The notes beneath the pieces were generated by a model. The model had not been told where the DNA came from, searched no databases, and saw only the letters and a program-made list of their open reading frames with translations. The translations under genes were made by a program, and so were the position numbers. Positions 27,824 to 36,365 of a stretch of 61,272 bases of DNA are shown here, piece after piece (positions within the stretch are counted from its first letter, which is position 1; each line of letters opens with the position of its first letter). Source of the stretch: Flavobacteriaceae bacterium (GTDB lineage: Bacteria; Bacteroidota; Bacteroidia; Flavobacteriales; Flavobacteriaceae); contig JANRDC010000025.1 of assembly GCA_030726725.1 (NCBI GenBank), positions 1-61,272 of the forward strand, read 5' to 3'.

Positions 27824-29221
27824 TTACTTCCCAATACAAAAATTTGAAAAAATATTTCCCAGGAGTTCGTCCGAGGAGATTTCACCGGTGATGGCACCAA
27901 AATGCTGGAGGGCTTGACGTATGTCTACCGCCAGTAGATCTGAGCTTCGGCTTTGGGCGATTCCTTGTTTTACCTGATCGATGGCTTCTTGACTGAGCAG
28001 CAAAAGGGCGTAGTGTCTGCTGTTGGTCACGATGGTATTGCCTTGGTGGTGGCGACCTTGGAGTACATGGGCCAAGAGTTGGTCGATCAAAGATTCAATG
28101 CCCGTTTTGTTTTTTGCTGCGATATAGGTGAATGGGGGAAGGGCGTTTTCCAGCAGGGACTTTTCGCTGGGTGTGAGCCCCTCTGCTTTGTTGGCCAGCA
28201 GCAATAGGTGTTTCTCTGGAAACTCAGTTTTTACCGCATCAAAACCTGAGGTCAGTTCGGTGAGGTATGCTTTATTTTGTGCTGCTTCAACACTGTCAAA
28301 CAGGTAGAGTACTAAGGAGGCCTGGGCTATTTTTTCAAATGATTTTTTGATGCCCATCTGTTCGACCACATCCTGTGTTTGGCGAATCCCTGCCGTATCG
28401 ATCAGTCTAAAACGAACTCCGCGCAGGTTGATTTCATCTTCAATGGCATCTCTGGTTGTGCCAGGAATGTCGGATATCAGGGCTTTTTCTTCGTTGAGCA
28501 GGGTGTTGAGCAGGGTAGATTTGCCCGCATTGGGAGGGCCAATGATCGCTACAGGAACTCCATTTTTCAGCACATTGCCCAAGGCAAATGAGTCGATCAA
28601 TGATTTGAGGACCTCACTGATGTTTTGCAAGAGTTGTTGCAACGCAGTTCGATCGGCAAAAGCTACGTCCTCTTCAGCAAAATCCAATTCCAACTCGATC
28701 AGGGAAGCAAAATGCATCAGTTGAGCGCGCAGGTCCTTGAGCTGTGACCCAAACCCTCCGCGCATTTGCTGCAAGGCTATTTGGTGTGCGGCTTCACTTT
28801 CGCTTTGTATCAGATCGGCTACAGCTTCAGCTTGGCTTAAGTCCATTTTGCCATGGAGAAAAGCCCGGAGTGTAAACTCACCACCTTGTGCTACTTGCGC
28901 CCCTAAACCAAGAAATAGTTGCATGATGCGCTGTTGAATATAGGTGGATCCGTGGCATGAAATCTCCACCACATCTTCGCCTGTGTAGGAGTGTGGTCCT
29001 CTAAATAAAGTGACCAATACCTGGTCAATGACCGCTTCTCCTTCGTGCAAATAACCCAGGTGAACGGTGTGGGACTTTTGGTCGATTAACTTTTTGGGTT
29101 TGATGGATTGAAAACAATCATTCACCCATAGGATAGCTTGAGGACCAGATAAACGAATCACAGCGATGGCTCCACTACCTGAGGGGGTAGCTACTGCAAT
29201 GATGGTGGGGTTATGCGACAT
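27824..29221 (-). CDS. mnmE: tRNA modification GTPase MnmE
   Basis: A 465-aa protein that, with MnmG, installs cmnm5 groups on U34 of tRNAs. It has an N-terminal formyl-THF-binding domain (TIIAVATPSGSGAIAVIRLSG), a helical domain, and an inserted G domain with GPPNAGKSTLLN, DIPGTTRD, DTAG and NKAE. It ends in the catalytic FCIGK tail (family C-[IL]-GK) with the required Cys. Full length, with all motifs. A TAnnTTTG box sits only 4 bases before the ATG, raising the possibility of a leaderless mRNA. Confidence 0.98.
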   Translation of the reverse strand: MSHNPTIIAVATPSGSGAIAVIRLSGPQAILWVNDCFQSIKPKKLIDQKSHTVHLGYLHEGEAVIDQVLVTLFRGPHSYTGEDVVEISCHGSTYIQQRIMQLFLGLGAQVAQGGEFTLRAFLHGKMDLSQAEAVADLIQSESEAAHQIALQQMRGGFGSQLKDLRAQLMHFASLIELELDFAEEDVAFADRTALQQLLQNISEVLKSLIDSFALGNVLKNGVPVAIIGPPNAGKSTLLNTLLNEEKALISDIPGTTRDAIEDEINLRGVRFRLIDTAGIRQTQDVVEQMGIKKSFEKIAQASLVLYLFDSVEAAQNKAYLTELTSGFDAVKTEFPEKHLLLLANKAEGLTPSEKSLLENALPPFTYIAAKNKTGIESLIDQLLAHVLQGRHHQGNTIVTNSRHYALLLLSQEAIDQVKQGIAQSRSSDLLAVDIRQALQHFGAITGEISSDELLGNIFSNFCIGK

Positions 29222-29225
29222 GGAA

Positions 29226-29233
29226 CAAAAATA
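29226..29233 (-). promoter_or_regulatory. -7 box directly before mnmE
   Basis: The minus strand reads TATTTTTG-TTCC-ATG into mnmE. The -7 match is exact, but no TTG is found at -33. With a start site 5-8 bases after the box, the mRNA would begin at or beside the ATG. The DUF2520 gene (52408) has nearly the same arrangement. Confidence 0.4.
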
Positions 29234-29264
29234 GGAAAAACTACCTCGGAAAAGCCAGGGGTTA

Positions 29265-29295
29265 TTTGGGGCAATCCAAATAATTGGGTACTTTG
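29265..29295 (+). promoter_or_regulatory. Weak candidate promoter for DUF4870
   Basis: TTTG at about 29265-29268, then TACTTTG (29289-29295), which is one base short of TAnnTTTG. The ATG is 15 bases further on. Weak evidence. Confidence 0.25.
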
Positions 29296-29310
29296 TTCAA
29301 AATTTATCAA

Positions 29311-29649
29311 ATGAAAAGAGAAGACCGATCTTTGCTGGTAGTCACCCACCTGTGCCAACTCCTTGATTTCGTATCGGGTTTTGGCGGTTTGATTGTTCCC
29401 TTAGTGCTTTGGCTGACCCAAAAAGACAAGGTTTGGGACATGGATGAACACGGAAAGAAAATCGTCAATTTTCAGTTGAGCATGCTGTTGTATGCGTTGA
29501 TCAGTTTGCCTTTGATCCTTCTGGGTATCGGTATTTTGGCTTTGATTGGCATTGGTTTGGTCGGTTTAGCTTTCCCAATTATCAACGCGATTAAAGCGAG
29601 CAACGGGGAGCCGATTGACTACCCGTTTTCTATCAAATTTTTTAAGTAG
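29311..29649 (+). CDS. DUF4870 domain membrane protein
   Basis: A 112-aa integral membrane protein. It has the family pattern: a short N-terminus, a helix around LVVTHLCQLLDFVSGFGGLI, the conserved polar turn KIVNFQLSMLLYALISLP, then hydrophobic helices up to the end. DUF4870/Tic20-like proteins have no assigned function. The ATG at 29311 is preferred; the longer reading starts with TTG in the promoter region. It is a single gene pointing at dnaN, with a 3-base gap between the two stops. Confidence 0.85.
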   Translation: MKREDRSLLVVTHLCQLLDFVSGFGGLIVPLVLWLTQKDKVWDMDEHGKKIVNFQLSMLLYALISLPLILLGIGILALIGIGLVGLAFPIINAIKASNGEPIDYPFSIKFFK

Positions 29650-29652
29650 TAC

Positions 29653-30771
29653 TTAGCTGTTTAGCATCACAGGCATCACCAACATGGTGACCTGTTCGCC
29701 CTGGTCAAGACCGTCTACAGGGGTTAAAATACCCGCTCTATTGGGCAAGCTCATTTCCAAGCGAACTTCATCGCAGGACAGGTTGTTGAGCATTTCAATT
29801 AAAAAACGAGCGTTAAAGCCGATTTGCATATCGTCTCCTTGATAAACACACTTGAGTTGTTCTTCAGCTTTATTGCTGTAATCGATGTCCTCTGCTGAGA
29901 TCTGCAATGAGGCGCCAGCGATTTTCAAGCGAAGTTGGTGCGTGGTTTTGTTGGAGAAAATAGAGATCCTTTTGACAGAACTCAACAAGGCGGTTCTTGA
30001 AATCACCAACATATTGGGGTTTTCTTTAGGAATTACCGCTTCGTAGTTGGGGTATTTGCCATCGATCAATCGGCACACCAAGGAAGTTTGGTCAAAGCTA
30101 AAGCGCGCATTGGACTCATTGTATTCTATGGTCACCGGGGTAGTTGAACCCAACAAAATTCCCTTTAACAGGTTTAAAGGTTTTTTAGGCATGATGAATT
30201 CAGCACTTCCTTGACTGGTCGCGTCGCTTCTTTGGTATTTCACCAATTTGTGGGCATCAGTGGCTACACAGGTCAACCCATCTGTAGACAGTTGAAAAAA
30301 CACACCGCTCATCACGGGGCGCAAATCGTCGTTGCCTGCTGCAAAAATAGTTTTGCTGATTGCGGTGGCCAAGGCATCCCCATCCATGTGGGTAGTGCTT
30401 GGGTTGTTGAGTTGTATGGTGTTGGGGAATTCATCTCCAGCGGCATAAGCCAAGGCGTATTTGCCGTTGTTGGCGCTGATTTCTACAGTGTTGTTCGGCT
30501 GAACGACAAAAGTCAACGGTTGTTCAGCAAAGGTTTTCAGCGTTTCGAGCAAAAGACGAGCTGGAACAGCAATGCGACCTGTATCATTGGTTTCAACGCT
30601 CAAAGTGGTGACCATGGTGGTTTCTAAATCTGAGGCAGATACCACCAACTCGTCAGGTGATAAGGCAAACAAAAAGTGATCCAAAATGGGCAAAGTGTTT
30701 GCGTTGTTGATGACACCTCCAAGCACTTGGAGTTGCTTGAGTAAAGAGGCACTCGAAACAATGAATTTCAT
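29653..30771 (-). CDS. dnaN: DNA polymerase III sliding clamp (beta subunit)
   Basis: A 372-aa ring-forming clamp that tethers the polymerase to DNA. Typical family stretches are MKFIVSSASLLKQLQVLGGV, the middle FAAGNDDLRPVMSGVFFQL with TDAHKLVKY, KYPNYEAVIP and the C-terminal LVMPVMLNS. Three similar domains, standard length. It is monocistronic with its own upstream region, not next to dnaA here. Confidence 0.97.
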   Translation of the reverse strand: MKFIVSSASLLKQLQVLGGVINNANTLPILDHFLFALSPDELVVSASDLETTMVTTLSVETNDTGRIAVPARLLLETLKTFAEQPLTFVVQPNNTVEISANNGKYALAYAAGDEFPNTIQLNNPSTTHMDGDALATAISKTIFAAGNDDLRPVMSGVFFQLSTDGLTCVATDAHKLVKYQRSDATSQGSAEFIMPKKPLNLLKGILLGSTTPVTIEYNESNARFSFDQTSLVCRLIDGKYPNYEAVIPKENPNMLVISRTALLSSVKRISIFSNKTTHQLRLKIAGASLQISAEDIDYSNKAEEQLKCVYQGDDMQIGFNARFLIEMLNNLSCDEVRLEMSLPNRAGILTPVDGLDQGEQVTMLVMPVMLNS

Positions 30772-30796
30772 AAATGATGTCTATTTAGGTCGAAAA

Positions 30797-30832
30797 CAAA
30801 GATATTTAAACCCTTCCACCCACTAAAACAAA
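30797..30832 (-). promoter_or_regulatory. Candidate dnaN promoter
   Basis: The minus strand has TATCTTTG (30797-30804), an exact -7 match, and TTTG (30829-30832) 24 bases upstream, slightly long. A DnaA-box-like TTATCAACA (30834-30842, plus strand) lies directly upstream. Confidence 0.4.
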
Positions 30833-30872
30833 CTTATCAACACCGAGTTCGTTAATAAGTGTTTAGCTCAGG

Positions 30873-31697
30873 CTAGGTGAAGAATTGAACAGTGATTTGA
30901 TCGCGGTATTGAAGCCCTAATAGGGAAGAGGCCCCACCGTTTTGTGCACTTCCTTGAGCGATGGCGATTTCCAGAAAATGTGCGGTATTGAACAGACATA
31001 CCAAATGCCCCCCTGTGCGTAAGTTGGCTTCTTGGCCTGTTCCAATATCTCCGTAACCTTGACTGATCCTCGTGGTTCGGGCACTTCTAGCCGACAACTC
31101 AAAGGATCTGTTTTTTCGACAAGCTTCAAAAAACGGTTTGCTGATGTTGGTAATGGCATTGCCGTAATTGTCGATATACAATACATGGCCGAACAAAGTG
31201 CTGCCGTCATCGCTGATGCGCGCCTTAAATTCAGCCCGTTCTTTTAACCCGGTAAACGGTTTTCCGATTAATTCGGGGGTTCCGCCGCGGGCTAGATGCG
31301 TAGCCACTGGGGCAAATACATACAGTGTAGGAAATGTGTTGCGCTCCATTTGGGGCATATTGATTTCATACACTTGGTCCGGCGTTATTTCTTGGGTGAT
31401 CAGGGCGATGACCCCGTTGTTGGCAGTGATAAAATAATGGCCGTCAACCAAGACCAAAATGTGCCGATTTTCTTCCGTCCATTGAGTGTCCACCCCAACG
31501 ATGTGTATACTTCCCTTGGGAAAGTGGTGGTAGGCGTTTTTAAGCACGTAGGCGCATTCAGCGATGTGATAAGGCTGAATGTGGTGTGAGATATCAACAA
31601 TCTGTATTCCTTCCACAGCAGCCATCATAGCGCCCTTTAAGGCACCTATATAGTGGTCTTTGATTCCAAAATCAGTCGTTAAGGTGACTAAAGGCAT
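30873..31697 (-). CDS. SAM hydrolase/hydroxide adenosyltransferase (DUF62)
   Basis: A 274-aa enzyme of the DUF62 family, which splits S-adenosylmethionine into adenosine and methionine using water. It shows the N-terminal TLTTDFGIKDHYIGALKGA, the middle VGVDTQWTEENR and FITANNGVIALI, and DNYGNAITNIS at the start of the C-terminal beta-barrel. The biological purpose is unclear in most bacteria. It is transcribed away from phoH and not obviously in an operon with dnaN (101-bp gap). Confidence 0.92.
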   Translation of the reverse strand: MPLVTLTTDFGIKDHYIGALKGAMMAAVEGIQIVDISHHIQPYHIAECAYVLKNAYHHFPKGSIHIVGVDTQWTEENRHILVLVDGHYFITANNGVIALITQEITPDQVYEINMPQMERNTFPTLYVFAPVATHLARGGTPELIGKPFTGLKERAEFKARISDDGSTLFGHVLYIDNYGNAITNISKPFFEACRKNRSFELSARSARTTRISQGYGDIGTGQEANLRTGGHLVCLFNTAHFLEIAIAQGSAQNGGASSLLGLQYRDQITVQFFT

Positions 31698-31741
31698 TGA
31701 TTTTGTTGATATTATTCTCTACCAAAAGAATGTATTTTGGT

Positions 31742-31749
31742 TAAGTTTG
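31742..31749 (+). promoter_or_regulatory. -7 box upstream of phoH
   Basis: TAAGTTTG on the plus strand is an exact TAnnTTTG match, 66 bases before the phoH start. No TTG at standard -33 spacing was found (nearest TTG ends 33 bases upstream). Confidence 0.3.
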
Positions 31750-31754
31750 CGCTA

Positions 31755-31786
31755 CAAATTTAGCTAAATTTAGACAGCAACCTCAA
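31755..31786 (-). promoter_or_regulatory. Candidate promoter of the SAM hydrolase gene
   Basis: The minus strand reads TTG (31784-31786), 21 bases, TAAATTTG (31755-31762). It is interleaved with the divergent phoH -7 box, leaving a leader of about 50 bases. Confidence 0.42.
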
Positions 31787-31815
31787 GGGCGTACAACGAT
31801 TTAATTCTTCCTTAT

Positions 31816-32769
31816 TTGAACGAGCTCAGCATTGAATTGACCGACATCAACCCAAGAGAATTTTTTGGGCAAAACCAAGAGACGATCACCCTGATTAAAG
31901 CGCATTTCGTCAAGTTGAAAATTGTAGCCAGAGGCAATGTCATCAAAGCCTACGGCGAAGAAGCCCAACTCAACGATTTTCAAGAAAAAATCGAACAACT
32001 CACTTCTCACTATGCGAGATACAACCAGATGAACGAACAGATCATCGGGATGGTTTTGGCAGGTGACCACCAAACAGCTCCTAAAGAGTTTGCGGCTATG
32101 GATCAGGTGATTGTGCACGGAATCAACGGAAAAGTGATTACCGCCAAGTCAGTGAATCAGCGAAAAATAGTTTCGAGTGCTGAGCTGAATGATTTGGTAT
32201 TTGCCATTGGGCCAGCGGGTACGGGTAAAACCTACACCAGTGTTGCCCTAGCCGTACGCGCGCTTAAGGACAAACAGGTCAAGCGCATTATTTTGACTCG
32301 ACCAGCGGTAGAAGCAGGGGAGAACCTCGGTTTTTTACCGGGTGATCTCAAGGAGAAACTCGATCCCTACATGCAGCCTTTGTACGATGCGTTGAGGGAC
32401 ATGATTCCACCGGAAAAATTGCAGTTGTTTATAGAGACCGGGGTAATTCAGATCGCTCCATTGGCCTTTATGCGCGGGCGCACATTGGACAATGCCTTTG
32501 TCATTTTGGATGAAGCCCAGAACACCACCCACGCTCAAATGAAGATGTTTTTGACCCGTATGGGTAAAAACGCCAAATTTATTGTCACCGGTGATCCAGG
32601 ACAAATCGATTTGCCCAGAAGGGTTACCTCGGGGCTGAAAGAGGCGTTGTTGATTTTAAAAGATGTCTCAGGGATTGGAATGGTCTACCTAGACGATCGA
32701 GATGTCATCAGACACAGACTGGTCAAAGCAGTTATTGAAGCATACAAACACATTGAACACCAAAATTAA
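31816..32769 (+). CDS. phoH: PhoH-family ATPase
   Basis: A 317-aa P-loop ATPase of the PhoH/PhoL type, linked in other bacteria to RNA metabolism and ribosome assembly (often next to ybeY). It has an N-terminal KH-like part (LTDINPREFFG), Walker A GPAGTGKTYTS, Walker B FVILDEAQNT and the sensor TGDPGQIDLP. The start is a TTG: no in-frame ATG exists upstream, and the reading MNELSIELTDI is the usual family N-terminus. purC follows after 3 bases. Confidence 0.94.
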   Translation: MNELSIELTDINPREFFGQNQETITLIKAHFVKLKIVARGNVIKAYGEEAQLNDFQEKIEQLTSHYARYNQMNEQIIGMVLAGDHQTAPKEFAAMDQVIVHGINGKVITAKSVNQRKIVSSAELNDLVFAIGPAGTGKTYTSVALAVRALKDKQVKRIILTRPAVEAGENLGFLPGDLKEKLDPYMQPLYDALRDMIPPEKLQLFIETGVIQIAPLAFMRGRTLDNAFVILDEAQNTTHAQMKMFLTRMGKNAKFIVTGDPGQIDLPRRVTSGLKEALLILKDVSGIGMVYLDDRDVIRHRLVKAVIEAYKHIEHQN

Positions 32770-32772
32770 TAC

Positions 32773-33723
32773 ATGACGCCAACACTTACCCATACCCATT
32801 TTGAATTTCCAGGACAGATTGATGTTTACCGAGGTAAAGTCCGAGAAGTTTACACCTTGCAGAACGATATTTTGGTCATGGTCGCTACCGACCGTTTGTC
32901 CGCCTTTGATGTGGTCATGCCTAAAGGGATTCCATTTAAAGGACAAATTCTCAATCAAATAGCCACCAAAATGTTGGTGGCCACCGCGGATATTGTGCCC
33001 AACTGGTTGATCGCTGCACCAGACCCTAATGTAGCGATCGGACACGCCTGTACCCCTTTAAAAGTGGAGATGGTGATTCGCGGATATTTGTCCGGACACG
33101 CCGCCAGAACCTATGCCTCTGGTGAGCGAGAGCTGTGCGGGGTGACTATGCCGGAAGGGATGAAAGAAAACGATCGATTCCCAGAGCCGATCATCACGCC
33201 AGCTACTAAGGCTGAAATGGGTCTGCACGATGAGGATATTTCAGCTTCGGAAATTGTCAGACGCGGAATTGTCTCTGCTGAGGACTACGCATTGCTTGAA
33301 CAATACACCCGCGCTCTGTTTCAAAGAGGCACAGAACTGGCTGCGGCCAGGGGGCTTATCTTGGTGGATACCAAATACGAGTTTGGCAAAACCAAAGAAG
33401 GAAAAATTGTGTTGATCGATGAAATCCATACGCCAGACTCTTCCCGTTATTTCTACGCGGATACCTATGCATCCCTGCAAGAACAGGGATTGCCCCAAAA
33501 ACAATTGTCCAAGGAGTTCGTGCGACAATGGTTGATTTCAAACGGATTTCAAGGCCTTGAAGGGCAAATCCTCCCAGAAATGACCGATGAATACATCGAA
33601 ACAATCTCCCATAGATACATCGAGCTATTCGAACAAATCACCGGGGATTCTTTTGTGAAGGCGGATCTGGGTGACATCATTGCGCGCATTGAAGGAAATG
33701 TGCGTCAGTTTTTGGACCAATAA
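32773..33723 (+). CDS. purC: SAICAR synthetase
   Basis: A 316-aa enzyme of purine synthesis, condensing CAIR with aspartate using ATP. Visible motifs are [10 protein letters not shown] at the N-terminus, [45 protein letters not shown] and [13 protein letters not shown]. The length matches the long bacterial/eukaryote-like form rather than the 240-aa E. coli form. It is co-transcribed with phoH. Confidence 0.97.
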   Translation: MTPTLTHTHFEFPGQIDVYRGKVREVYTLQNDILVMVATDRLSAFDVVMPKGIPFKGQILNQIATKMLVATADIVPNWLIAAPDPNVAIGHACTPLKVEMVIRGYLSGHAARTYASGERELCGVTMPEGMKENDRFPEPIITPATKAEMGLHDEDISASEIVRRGIVSAEDYALLEQYTRALFQRGTELAAARGLILVDTKYEFGKTKEGKIVLIDEIHTPDSSRYFYADTYASLQEQGLPQKQLSKEFVRQWLISNGFQGLEGQILPEMTDEYIETISHRYIELFEQITGDSFVKADLGDIIARIEGNVRQFLDQ

Positions 33724-33737
33724 TCGAGCGACAAGTA

Positions 33738-34379
33738 TTATCTGTACAGCAAATGCTTGTCCTTGTCTTTGATGTGGTTGGATATTTTCAGGAACAACAA
33801 GGCCGTGATGTAGGCATCTCCTAGGGCCGTGTGTCGATCTTTTTTTGGGATGTCGTACTTGTCGGCTAGCTCATCTAAACTATAGGTTTTATTTACGTCG
33901 ACTAGTGGGCTGTGAATCAGCGATTTTCGATGTAGGTATCCTGTGTCAAATACCTTGTTTTTCAACCGAGACATTCCGTGTCTTTTTAAGGCTTGATTGA
34001 TCATGCCCACATCAAAACCGGCGTGGTGAGCTACGATGTAGTGGTTGGCTATATAGTCGATTATTTTTTCAAGCGCATCCAATTCATTGAGTTGGTTTTT
34101 GGTCTCGCTCTGCAAAATGCCATGAATAGGGGCTGATTCGGCATCGTAGTGATCCTGTGCGATATAAAATTCAATAGAGTCCGCCAAAATGATGCTGTTG
34201 TTGCGCACCTTAATGGCGCCAAAACTGATCATTCTGTCTTTTTTGGGGTGAAAGCCTGTGGTTTCCGTATCCAATACCACAAATGTTTTTTCCTCCAGAG
34301 TTTTTGGTCGCGGTGCCTCCATGAGCGCTAAATAACGCACCCAAAATTCAGGAAGTTGCTTGGGTTTGTTCCACCACAT
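33738..34379 (-). CDS. DnaQ-like 3'-5' exonuclease (DEDDh)
   Basis: A 213-aa exonuclease of the DNA polymerase III epsilon-like family. All catalytic residues are visible: VLDTETTGFH (Asp37, Glu39), the middle HHAGFDVGMIN (Asp), and HTALGDAYITA (His and Asp). An extra N-terminal segment of about 30 residues (FWVRYLALMEA) is typical of the subgroup paired with DUF294 proteins. ATG 34379 overlaps the TGA of the upstream gene by one base (TGATG). The preceding codon is GTG and could also start. It may act on RNA or small nucleic acids rather than in replication (inference). Confidence 0.9.
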   Translation of the reverse strand: MWWNKPKQLPEFWVRYLALMEAPRPKTLEEKTFVVLDTETTGFHPKKDRMISFGAIKVRNNSIILADSIEFYIAQDHYDAESAPIHGILQSETKNQLNELDALEKIIDYIANHYIVAHHAGFDVGMINQALKRHGMSRLKNKVFDTGYLHRKSLIHSPLVDVNKTYSLDELADKYDIPKKDRHTALGDAYITALLFLKISNHIKDKDKHLLYR

Positions 34380-36301
34380 CACAGCATCGCATTTAGGTTA
34401 AACCTCAGTTTGAGCAGTTCTTGTATGTGTTTTACCGCTTGGAAGGTAGATTTTAACTTGATCTTTTCCTCCTTGGTAAGCAAAGACAACTCGATGTATC
34501 GCCCCGAATTATTTTGGGCCAACCCCTGTTTGGTTCTGAACTTAATGAGGTCCTTGGTCGCTATGGCGCAATCCAAATAGAGTTCTTCGTTCTGGGGTTC
34601 CAGTTGCGCCAGTTTTTCGTACCTCCTTTGGGTGTTGTTTACATCCTTGACACCATGGGAGAGAATAAGCACCCGAGCGGCATCGATCAGGGGCATAAGC
34701 GCCCTTCTTTTTAAGTCGAAACGATCTTTGTTTGTCCCGTCTTGTTCTACGATAAAACTTCTAAAAAATCCAGTGGGCGGAGGGCTCTGCAGGGCACCTA
34801 ATGCAAAATGCGCCAGAAAAACAGGGTGTGTGTGAATCTGCTCAAACACCTCATCTGATAGGGATTCCACCAAAGATTTGGTACCATAGGTAAAGTTGTA
34901 ATCAAAAAATATTGAGGAGAGCAAAACCTCTTCTTTTCCTGGATTTTGAATCCAATGCTGGATATTCTGCTTCCATTCATGGGCAGATAAGCACCATTTG
35001 GGGTTTGACGCCATCATTTCAGCAGGACAGTATTCATATCCGATCGCTTTTAAACTTTTGGTGACCGCTCTTCCCAAAGACAAAAAGTATTCCTTCACCT
35101 CCTGCGCTGAGCCTTCAGGAGGATCTTGGTACAGCAACGCATTGTCCTGATCGGTTTGAAGCAACTGCTCAGATCGTCCTTGACTACCCAAGGATAACCA
35201 GGCAAATGCGACCGGGGGTTCGCTCCGTTTTTTTAATTGCAACTCAATGATTTGCTTGATGCACGCATCGTTGAGCTCCGTAATCAAATTGGCAATGATA
35301 TTCGTCGGTATTTTGCGGTCTAGATAACGCTGGATTAAATGGGTGATTTGCACCCTGATCCTTTTGAGCGCTGCAGTGTTTTCCGCTCGCATAATTGCCT
35401 TGATCAGCAGCGTAGGGTTTTGTCCAATCGCCATCAAAACATCATCTTTTGAAATCACTCCAATAGCTTTGCTTTGTGAGGTTCCATCTACCGTGACGCA
35501 CAGGTGGCTGATTCGGTGTCTGACCAACATCATCTGCGCATGTGTGACAGTCACATTTTCAAGACAGGTATAGACAGGACTGACCATGATTTCAGCAGCA
35601 GTAGCCTCCAGTGAAACCTCAGCGGTGCAAATCTTGTTGCGCAGATCTTTGTCAGTAATGATTCCTACAGGTCTGATTTTGTCATGAACCACTATTGACC
35701 CAACTTTGTGGTCTCTCATTTTCTTGGCCAAGGTGATGATGTCTGTATCAGGACGGCACTTCACCAACTTACTTCTATGTGCGATAGGTTGCAAATCAAG
35801 GGGGTGTGGTTCCTCGACACCAGTAGCTGATCGCACAGTATAAGCTGCTGCGTATAGTTGACCGCGATCGCTTTCAGAAAAGGGGTTCCTGGTGTTGGTT
35901 TGAAAACTCGCCCAGATAAAGTCTGCTACCTCCGGATTATTGTGGACAAGCGGCATAAAAAGGTCAATCGGAATAGCGTAGACAATAGACTCTTCGTAAG
36001 CCCTGGCTTGTAATCGATACACCGGACCCAATACCAAAGGCCTCAGGCCGAACAGATCGCCTTCATCACAGAGATCGATCAGCTCTATGGGGTCTTTTTG
36101 CTCTATGGCCACCGCGCCTTTGTAGACGACATAAAACACCGGATGAGTGGCGTCTCCTTGATCAAAAATCAGTTGATCTTTTTCCAAGTACCTCACGGAA
36201 ACTCCTTGGGTTAATGCGATTAAATCAATGCGCTTTAACCTGTCGAAAGGTGGATAGCGCATCAGAAAATCAGCTACACGTTCATGCAAGGAATTTTTCA
36301 C
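34379..36301 (-). CDS. cNMP-binding/CBS/DUF294 nucleotidyltransferase-like protein
   Basis: A 640-aa cytosolic multi-domain protein. Residues about 15-130 are a cyclic-nucleotide-binding fold (FDQGDATHPVFYVVYKGAVA, EGDLFGLRP). Residues 170-295 are a CBS pair (VGSIVVHDKIRPVGIITDKDL). Residues 340-480 are a GlnD-type nucleotidyltransferase domain with LGSQGRSEQLLQTDQDNALL (GSxGR, Asp384, Asp386), followed by the DUF294 C-terminal helical domain. The full nucleotidyltransferase site suggests an active enzyme controlled by nucleotides. The start is GTG 36301, because the longer reading crosses the tRNA-Met terminator and tRNA gene. It is tightly coupled to the exonuclease downstream. Confidence 0.88.
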   Translation of the reverse strand: MKNSLHERVADFLMRYPPFDRLKRIDLIALTQGVSVRYLEKDQLIFDQGDATHPVFYVVYKGAVAIEQKDPIELIDLCDEGDLFGLRPLVLGPVYRLQARAYEESIVYAIPIDLFMPLVHNNPEVADFIWASFQTNTRNPFSESDRGQLYAAAYTVRSATGVEEPHPLDLQPIAHRSKLVKCRPDTDIITLAKKMRDHKVGSIVVHDKIRPVGIITDKDLRNKICTAEVSLEATAAEIMVSPVYTCLENVTVTHAQMMLVRHRISHLCVTVDGTSQSKAIGVISKDDVLMAIGQNPTLLIKAIMRAENTAALKRIRVQITHLIQRYLDRKIPTNIIANLITELNDACIKQIIELQLKKRSEPPVAFAWLSLGSQGRSEQLLQTDQDNALLYQDPPEGSAQEVKEYFLSLGRAVTKSLKAIGYEYCPAEMMASNPKWCLSAHEWKQNIQHWIQNPGKEEVLLSSIFFDYNFTYGTKSLVESLSDEVFEQIHTHPVFLAHFALGALQSPPPTGFFRSFIVEQDGTNKDRFDLKRRALMPLIDAARVLILSHGVKDVNNTQRRYEKLAQLEPQNEELYLDCAIATKDLIKFRTKQGLAQNNSGRYIELSLLTKEEKIKLKSTFQAVKHIQELLKLRFNLNAML

Positions 36302-36330
36302 GATTGACTTATTTCGGTGTGCTAAGATAT

Positions 36331-36364
36331 AAAAAAAGCCCCCCAACCAAGGTTGAAGGGCTTT
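36331..36364 (-). terminator. Rho-independent terminator of tRNA-Met
   Basis: On the minus strand the arms AAGCCCTTCAACC and GGTTGGGGGGCTT pair (two G-T pairs) and are followed by a run of seven T. It lies 1 base after tRNA-Met and ends upstream of the DUF294 gene start, insulating the two. Confidence 0.88.
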
Positions 36365-36365
36365 G

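Noticed and set aside
30772-30872. Replication origin next to dnaN
   Set aside because: Only one DnaA-like 9-mer, no AT-rich unwinding region with repeats, and no dnaA nearby.
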